From: Sipunculus nudus
Lineage: Eukaryota > Annelida > Sipuncula > Golfingiida > Sipunculidae
NCBI GenBank assembly: GCA_026874595.1
Contig: CM049316.1
Location: forward strand, 58,723,676 to 58,787,675
DNA: 64,000 nt
Direction: 5' to 3'
Each line of letters starts with the position of its first letter. Positions within the stretch are counted from its first letter, which is position 1. A program made the translations under genes and the position numbers. This document shows, one piece after another, positions 58,006 through 64,000 of the stretch. The notes below the pieces were generated by a model, which worked only from the letters and a program-made list of their open reading frames with translations, was not told where the DNA came from and ran no database searches.

Positions 58006-58190
58006 ATCAGGTGTGTTTTGAATACGATGGATTGTACTTGGAACCAAGGGACTGGAGTTCGGTAACACCTGACTCCCTGCACCAGAAGATCATATCAGGT
58101 GTGTTTTGTATGTGGTGCTTGAGATCAAGGGACCCGTGTTAGGTAGGAAATACCCATACCACTGACACCAGTATCTCATTACCTCAAATC
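58006..58190 (+). repeat. Two-copy degenerate repeat, about 88 bp
   Basis: 'atatcaggtgtgttttg(a/t)at' occurs near 58006 and 58093, each followed by 'gga(t)tgtacttgga.../ggtgcttgaga' and 'ccaaggga/tcaaggga'. Confidence 0.5.
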
Positions 58191-58385
58191 AAGGAGGTAA
58201 TGTTTCGTCCATGTTTGATTACTTTATTTAGGGGTAAGACTAGCTTAAAGCCAGCTATTCACTTACCTTTTTCTGTAGAATTCTTGGGATTTTGGCTTAC
58301 TCTGTCTACATATATATGAACTCTAGGTCATTCCTGTTAAGAAAAGATCTTGTAATGCCTCTGTGCTGGAAGTATGAGCTTGTTT

Positions 58386-58822
58386 ATCCGCACTTGGTTT
58401 GCATCTAAACCGGTTTATACTAAACCAGTTACTTTAGTCCCGAAGTAGTCCACTTTGCACCGTACTGTAATTCGCTTTACAAAAGCCTAAACCAGTTTAT
58501 TCAACACATCATTAGTTTGCTGTCCACACTTGGTTCGTAATCTGAATCAGTCCTGCAACTGAGGGCTCCCTTGCGCAACCCATGCTGGGGCAACATCACA
58601 GGTAGCAGTCATTCACTGAAACTGGACTCATTCTGACTAGAAGCAGTTTGCCTGTACGCACTAGAAACCGGTTTACTGTAAACTGGACTAAAGTAAACCG
58701 TACTATTGTAGTCTACCTTTCAAACAGACTACAGTAAACCGGGCTGATGCGGATTAGTGGCCTAGTGCGGACAGAGTAAGCCAGTTCATGATCCTGATTA
58801 TTTGCTAGTGTGAACACGGCCT
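58386..58822. repeat. Inverted-repeat-rich segment, probable MITE, with AAACCGGTTTA palindromes
   Basis: Left 'tccgcacttggtttgc' and right 'cctagtgcggaca' are approximate inverted copies. AAACCGGTTTA occurs at about 58409 and in related forms at 58664-58740 (aaaccggtttac, taaaccgggct), and 'actttagtcc' on the left mirrors 'ggactaaagt' on the right. It ends near 'gctagtgtgaacacggcctta', a phrase resembling MITE termini. No coding potential. Confidence 0.5.
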
Positions 58823-58974
58823 TAGTAAACAAAAACACAGCAGTGTTGACCAACAGAAAAACCTTGTAACTTAAGGTGGTTGGTTACATATGTGCTGAAG
58901 ATGGACGGTCACCTGTTACAATTTAACACAATTTCCAAAACCCTGGGTCGTCTGACTTGCTACCAGATGTTCTT

Positions 58975-59080
58975 GTTCAATGTGTTAGGGTTATTTTGGT
59001 GGCCCCCCACATGTTATAAACAGATTGGTGTAAACAAAATGAACAGCTTGTATGTGGTGGGATCAGTGTCCTGTGGCCTG
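58975..59080 (+). repeat. Short interspersed repeat, plus copy
   Basis: 'gttattttggtggccccccacatgttataaacagattggtgtaaacaaaatgaacagcttg' matches 47398-47480 and the inverted 24835-24905. It overlaps the 69-codon open frame at 58880-59089, which is therefore not a gene. Confidence 0.6.
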
Positions 59081-59243
59081 TTTTTATAAGAAGTTCAGGG
59101 ATTTTCTTTTGTTTATAAAAGCCCTAGGGCTTTAACTTCTGGTACTGTTCTGGATAAAAGGGTTAACTCTGTAAGATGTTTCTGCCTTTGATGAGGTGTA
59201 CATACTGCTGGGTGCCATGCTAGTATTAAGTGTGTTGAGAATA

Positions 59244-59673
59244 TACTGTGGTTGCTTTTTTGTTCGCGAGGGTTTTAATTTCGCGATATTCGCGAATGGG
59301 AAATAATCGCGAAAATGAAACCCTCGGGAATAATTGGCCAATGGAGTACGTCCTTCTTATTTAATGTAGCCAGTATTTGTATGGGAATAGATTAGAACAA
59401 TGAGAATTGTTATAATAAGTTACATCCATGCAGGTATAGGGAAAACGTTCCCCTTAATTTGAACTAAACTACCTGTGCTTTGTGTTCGGGCCCATCGTTA
59501 TATGAGAAAAATATCACAAACTCATGACTTATTCTCATTTTATAACACACATAGGTATGGCTTTACCAAATATTTGGGTTCTGGTGAGATCGCGAAAATA
59601 AAACCCTCGCGAAACATTAAAAATTGAAAAATCGTGAAATTTCAGCCTCGCGAATATGAAGCCAACCACAGTA
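59244..59673. mobile_element. CACTGTGG-ended MITE, copy with intact CGCGA motifs
   Basis: TACTGTGGTTGC at 59244 and CCACAGTA ending at 59673 are inverted termini. Both inner flanks carry TTCGCGA/TCGCGA clusters ('gttcgcgagggttttaatttcgcgatattcgcgaatgg' and 'gatcgcgaaaa...cctcgcgaaac...cctcgcgaatatg'). Its middle ('ataggg/aaaaacgttccc...ttgaactaaactacctgtgc') is nearly identical to the copy at 62782. 430 bp, no ORF. Confidence 0.85.
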
Positions 59674-60269
59674 TTATGCATGGTGTCTCAAGAATTAGGT
59701 GGCCAGATTTAGAAACTGCCTCCACCAATTATTGGTCTGAGGTGTGCTTTGGACACACAAAATAGTTCATCAGATAAGAGTGGTGCTGGAGGAACTACTT
59801 TGATTAGTGGTTTCTGCAGGCATGGTTTGAATAGAGTTTATAGTAATATCCAGATTTAAGTAGCCTGAGTTCTGTAGTTGTATACTATTGGTGCTAGCAT
59901 AGTAGTTCACTATGGTGTTACAGTGTGGTGACCGTTTGGGCAAATCAGGTATATTTTTGGAGCACACTTCTGGCAGTTTTAGTACAAGATCAACTTGAGT
60001 AGTGTGACTATAGTATGGGGCAAATTTGGCAGTCCTTATAATATGGTTGTATTGATTAAAGTTAGGCAATTACACGGAGTAGTCATCACTACCATGGGAT
60101 CCCAGTTGTAGGAAATCCAGTCAAGCCCCACGTTCAATCGTCATAGACCCCGTGTGTGCCCGATCATTGATCGAGTGGTCTCAACATAGTGTGTAACATA
60201 TTGGAGTTTTATGTGAATGTGTCTATTACATATGCCCAGTTCAATGGTGTCTGAAGGCAGGTTTTGCAT
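59674..60269. other. No gene seen
   Basis: The minus-strand 99-codon open frame (59770-60069) is Ser/Asn/Thr-rich with no recognised domain or splice context. Confidence 0.4.
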
Positions 60270-60437
60270 ACATGCCTCCCGAATTATTGACGGCGGACTC
60301 TGACAGTGCGGGATAGGGTTTTAGTACCGTACGATTCAGTCTGTGATTGCAAGGTGTGAATTTATCGAAGAACGACGGCAGCCGTCGCCACTCGGACATG
60401 TAGTAGCCCTTGCCTACTGTTGTGTTTTGTTTTACAG
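60270..60437 (+). promoter_or_regulatory. CpG-containing patch ahead of a splice acceptor
   Basis: 'ccgaattattgacggcggac', 'gcgggatag', 'accgtacgattc' and 'atcgaagaacgacggcagccgtcgccactcggac' put about a dozen CpGs in 140 bases of an otherwise CpG-poor region. It ends in a pyrimidine-rich TGTTTTGTTTTACAG. It could be an unmethylated promoter/first-exon region or the remnant of a CpG-rich repeat. Confidence 0.3.
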
Positions 60438-60443
60438 ATGAAG
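60438..60443 (+). CDS. Possible 6-base microexon (two codons)
   Basis: ATGAAG lies exactly between a strong acceptor (TTTTGTTTTACAG) and a fair donor (GTTAGT). Six bases in phase 0 would insert Met-Lys without shifting the frame. Very short phase-preserving exons are known from neural genes, and a TGC word sits about 27 bases before the acceptor, as in regulated microexons. Alternatively the acceptor-like tract belongs to a longer first exon ending at the same donor. There is no independent coding support. Confidence 0.2.
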
Positions 60444-60469
60444 GTTAGTATATTCACTTGCAATTTGTA

Positions 60470-60471
<2 letters not shown>

Positions 60472-60512
<41 letters not shown>
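60472..60512. repeat. TA dinucleotide microsatellite, about 20 repeats
   Basis: Uninterrupted alternating AT from 60472 to 60512. Confidence 0.97.
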
Positions 60513-60516
<4 letters not shown>

Positions 60517-61618
60517 TTCAGCAAATCATCAGCAGTTTCACATTTTTCAAGAAGTGTTCAAGTCATTTGTTTAACTAAGCATGTTTAACTGGCATGAAAC
60601 ATTATTTGTGTGTACAACTTGTACAGCTTGAGTACTTAGTACTACCTTTGTAAGATATGATGTCAATTTATGTTCAGAATCATTCTTAGGTTATATTACA
60701 CAGTCTATACATAAAGCTTTACCACTTTCCAGTTATTTTAATTTTTCTGGGTTATGTTACCTTTTTCTTGATTATTTTACCATTTTCCAGTTTATTCTAC
60801 CATTTTCAGGGTTATTTTTACCATTTTCAGGGGTGAGGTTTTATAAAGTGAAAATGGACATTAGCATTTTGGCATGTGACATTTGAACTTTCGATGTGTG
60901 TAACTTATAGTTAATTTATGGGAACTGTATCATTTTTGTGGTAAGTAAATAGGAGCTATTGTAATGAATCTGTGCTCACTGGTTCATATCAGTAATTTGC
61001 AAAATAAATAAATGCACATGCCCTTATTATTAAATCTTATTTACTACTCTTTCAAATTCATCATAAATCTTACTTTTAAATGAAATTCTTTTCAAACAAA
61101 ATTCTAAAAGGCTAAATATGAATTTTGCACTTTTTTATCCTTGATTCTGTCAGCTGCATGGGTATCATTATGTTTTGTCCTAGGATTGATAAGATATAAT
61201 AGATAATCTGATAATTCAGAATCACTGGAGAAATATACAATAATGCACTATTAACAAAGTCAATAACCATAGATTACCAGACTCTGAATGATAAATGGTC
61301 TTGATTGTTTATTAAATGTTAATGCGTACACATATAAATGACTGATAAAAGATAATGCAGATAACAAAATCAAGATGGGTTTTTCTCAGGTGCCTGGCCC
61401 CAAGTTGAGGATATTTTTTGTTATCTCCCAGCGGTTAAGGTCAACCTTGAGTGGTTATTGCACATTGTGGTGGTGAGAAATTATCTACCATCAGATAAAC
61501 CAATTGTTGATTTATTAGCGGCATCAGGAAATATGTGTGCATGACGCACATCATGTCACCCATAAAATAGTAGTCTTGAATTGAGGTCTCTCCTCCAATG
61601 TATTCTTAAGCTAGAAAC
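60513..61618. other. No gene seen; T-rich short motif repeats
   Basis: 'accattttccag/accattttcagg(g)ttatttt' occurs several times at 60722-60835, a small degenerate tandem repeat of about 24 bp. Otherwise unassigned. Confidence 0.5.
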
Positions 61619-62027
61619 TACTGTATTGCTATTTGGTTCGTGAGAGTTTCAAATTCGAAATATTTGTGAAATGAGAATTGTCGCGAAAATAAAACATTCA
61701 CAAATAAGAGGTCCCATCATTAAAAGCAAAGTTGATAAGTAAAGGCTGAAATTTTGAATAATAATATTAATAGATCGTATATGTTCAAAGATCGATATTT
61801 TAAATAATATTTGATCTTTTTAAGTGTTCGCTTGTTAACAAACAATATTTTTGTTAATAAGATTTTGTGCACATAATATTTGATATAATTAATTCACATA
61901 ATAATGGTTATTCTATGTGTATAGATCTTTTTTATTGTGAGGTCAGGAAAATGGAACCATCGCAAAACACCAAAAAAGGTGAAAATTGTGAAATTTTAAC
62001 CCCGGGAATATGGTGCCAACTACAGTA
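61619..62027. mobile_element. CACTGTGG-ended MITE, copy 4 (worn)
   Basis: TACTGTATTGCTATTTGG at the left end and CCAACTACAGTA at the right end. The inner flanks keep 'ggttcgtgagagtttcaaattcgaaatatttgtgaaatg' and 'ttaaccccgggaatatggtgccaac'. CGCGA words have mostly become TGTGA/CACAA. Confidence 0.65.
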
Positions 62028-62121
62028 TGTATGAAGTGGAACCGATGACTATAAACTATCATTTGCTGCATCATATATATATGGTTATACTAATAGTAAT
62101 AGTAATGATAGGTGGCATGCT

Positions 62122-62200
62122 AATTATTCGATTATATTGATTATTGGTCGTTTTCCTTTATATTTGATTAAATCAATTGCATTTTGCTTAATCAATCATA
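62122..62200 (-). repeat. Family G fragment, minus orientation
   Basis: On the minus strand, 'gcaaaatgcaattgatttaatcaaatataaaggaaaacgaccaataatcaatataatcg' matches the right part of copy 3 (55610-55670). Confidence 0.5.
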
Positions 62201-62215
62201 AACAATCAAGTTTTT

Positions 62216-62560
62216 AAAGCATTTGAATTATAAGTGCCTTGTACTAATACCATCCACAAGCATTTGAATTTTAATGCCGTATACTTATACTGTCCACAAG
62301 TTATTGAATTATAAGTGCTTTGTATTAGTACCGTCCACAAGCATTTGATTTATAAGTGCCCTGTACTAGTACTGTCCACGAGCATTTGAATTATAAGTGC
62401 CTTGGACTAGGACTGTCGACAAGCATTTGAATTATAAGTGCGTTGTACTAATACCATCCACAAGCATTTGAATTATAAGTGCCTTGTACTTATTCCGTCC
62501 ACAAGTTTTTGAATTATAAGTACCTTGTACTAGTACTGTCCACAAGCATTTGATTTAATC
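62216..62560 (+). repeat. Tandem array, 41-bp period, about 8.4 units
   Basis: The anchor ATTTGA (or a close variant) falls at 62221, 62262, 62302/62303, 62343, 62384, 62425, 62466, 62507 and 62548. The unit is roughly 'catttgaattataagtgccttgtactagtac(c/t)gtccacaag'. Units differ by up to several bases, so it is not very recent. Confidence 0.95.
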
Positions 62561-62781
62561 TGTATTTCCATATTTGTGATTTTCAATTTGATTTTGTAAC
62601 TGACATGATTTCACGTGATCATCAAGGTATGTGCGAATATGCTTGATATCGTCACATGAGTGAATTTTACACATAAAGGAACTGCTTGAACTTGGGGGTT
62701 AGGGGTAAAATGATGTCACTGCTGGGTCCACTGTACCTGCAAATATATATGTCTACAAATATATACAACCATCAGTGAATA
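62561..62781. other. No gene seen
   Basis: Short AT-rich spacer. Confidence 0.5.
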
Positions 62782-63229
62782 TACTGTGGTTGCCTTTTTG
62801 TTTGCGATGGTTTTAATTTTGTGATATTCGCGAATGGGAAATAACTGCGAAAAGGAAACCCTCGGGAATAATTGGCCAATTGAGTATGTTCTTTTTATTC
62901 AGTGAAACCAATACTTGTATGGGATTAGGTTATAAAATTTTAAATAAAAATTTTAAAAAATTTTATAATAAATTCCATTTTGCAGGTATAGGAAAAACGT
63001 TCCCTTAAATTTGAACTAAACTACCTGTGCTGTGTGTACGGGACCATTGTTATATGAGTAGAATATCACAAATTCATGAATTATTCTCATTTTATAATGT
63101 AAAAAGATATGGCTTTACCAAAGATTTGTTATAGGTTCTAGTGAGGTTGCTAAAATGAAACCCTTGCGAAACATTCAAATGGAGAAATCAAGAAATTTCA
63201 GCCTAGTGAATATGCAGCCAACCACAGCA
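62782..63229. mobile_element. CACTGTGG-ended MITE, copy 5
   Basis: TACTGTGGTTGCCTTTTTG at the left, CCACAGCA at the right (last T changed to C). It is collinear with the 59244 copy along its whole length, with a short AT-rich insertion (about 62935-62970). Some CGCGA words have decayed (tttgcgatgg, cttgcgaaac). Confidence 0.8.
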
Positions 63230-64000
63230 TATGCGCACATAAAAATATAGCTTTATGCAGTAATTTACCAAATAAATATATATTCTTCCACTGCTATTTA
63301 TTAACGATTCACCATTACATGTTATAATGTCTTGATATTATAACCACTTTTACAATGTATATCATTTTGTACATGTTTTCTGTTACAGATCAATTTGCCT
63401 TTGATATAACCCTATGCTCTGTATGATACTTCTTAGAAGGCATGGGTTGTCTGGGGAGGACCTAGGGGTAGTTTACATCATTGTACTAAGACCTCAGGTC
63501 TGTAGTAAACCATTATCCTAGTTGGCTATCGACAGACAACTACGATAACAACCAGTATTTACTCTAACTGCACCTGAAAGTGGGTCAGTGTAGGGCTGGC
63601 ATAGAATCTAGCGGTCTAAGACCTCAGGGTAGTGGGTTCAGTGGGATATAGTTAAGACTTTTGGACTTCAGATGCTTGTTATAATGGTGTCACATACTGG
63701 AGTACTACTATTGAAGGCTTGGCTTGTATGTTAAATAGGACTGGAGGTAATGGTTTTTTCATTTGATATTTCTGATATGTAAACTTACAGTATAGTTGTG
63801 ATATATTTAATATTCTACTTACCATAATATTGTATTAATTTTTATTGAAAATCCAACAAAAAATCCTGTTGTCTGAAGAAAATGTATTTCCAGGATACAT
63901 TAAGCTGTTTTTTTTCTTATCATTTGGAAACCATATTAAAATATTACTGAATCCATCTAAATTTTTTGTTAGTTTTGAATTCTTGCTCAGAATTTATGTT
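63230..64000. other. No supported gene; two acceptor-like sites
   Basis: Acceptor-like TTTTCTGTTACAG (ending about 63389) and GACTTCAG (about 63671) are followed by sequence with early stops in every frame for the first site. A degenerate duplicated phrase, 'ctaagacctcagg(t/g)', lies near 63486 and 63616. Nothing firm. Confidence 0.35.

Noticed and set aside
58880-59089. 69-codon ORF with Trp/Cys-rich middle
   Set aside because: It overlaps a short interspersed repeat found at two other sites in the window, one inverted.
1-64000. Operons, riboswitches, Rho-independent terminators or prophage-like blocks
   Set aside because: Nothing bacterial in layout; hairpins found belong to repeat-element termini.

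Overview
The window looks like animal nuclear DNA, AT-rich and CpG-poor overall. It has no bacterial features: no operons, no ribosome-binding-site-led reading frames, no rRNA and no CRISPR array. The repeat types (short-hairpin elements with GTCC/GTCT microsatellites and tandem cores, tRNA-headed SINEs, many small inverted-repeat MITEs) suggest a marine invertebrate, most likely a bivalve mollusc close to the 'pearl'/Helentron-like repeat families. The organism call is inference from repeat style; no database search was possible.

Almost nothing here is protein-coding. The best coding evidence is one 128-base exon at 51102-51229 with canonical splice sites and a Ser/Gly/Gln-rich open frame. 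A phase-compatible possible next exon starts at 54219. Weaker candidates are a TATA-box plus short first exon at 56682-56793, a 6-base microexon-like ATGAAG at 60438-60443 next to a CpG-rich patch, and a short first-exon-like donor at 30180. The window is best read as introns and intergenic sequence of one or a few large genes, filled with repeats.

Layout: 0.2-1.3 kb, a MITE split by a Helentron-like element. 3.4-3.7 kb, a 308-bp MITE. 4.4-9.2 kb, a large tandem-core element (family A) carrying two nested TA-flanked DNA transposons. 11.7-14.1 kb, a second family A element. 14.6-16.0 kb, a 46/47-bp minisatellite. 16.9-19.1 kb, two SINEs. 19.2-20.9 kb, a family I element. 23.9-24.5 kb, family F. 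26.2 kb, a 42-bp perfect palindrome. 30.4-31.1 kb, an unexplained pair of overlapping ORFs. 31.5-32.7 and 45.3-47.1 kb, family E elements. 33.7-36.1 kb, an inverted-repeat element split by a third family A element. 37.3-38.0 kb, a MITE. 41.8-42.7 kb, small duplications. 48-52.7 kb, MITEs, a 58-bp array, the best exon and a family H element. 54-64 kb, candidate exons, more MITEs, a SINE and a 41-bp array.

The most interesting pattern is that five apparently different repeat families (I, A, E, F, H) share parts of one plan: a 5' hairpin, a CpG/pyrimidine microsatellite, a tandem core of about 140-340 bp units, a subterminal inverted repeat, and a 3' hairpin followed by CT(A/T)GTT. Three of them also share a 12-bp palindrome, GGTGGCGCCACC, or close variants, once or twice per unit.
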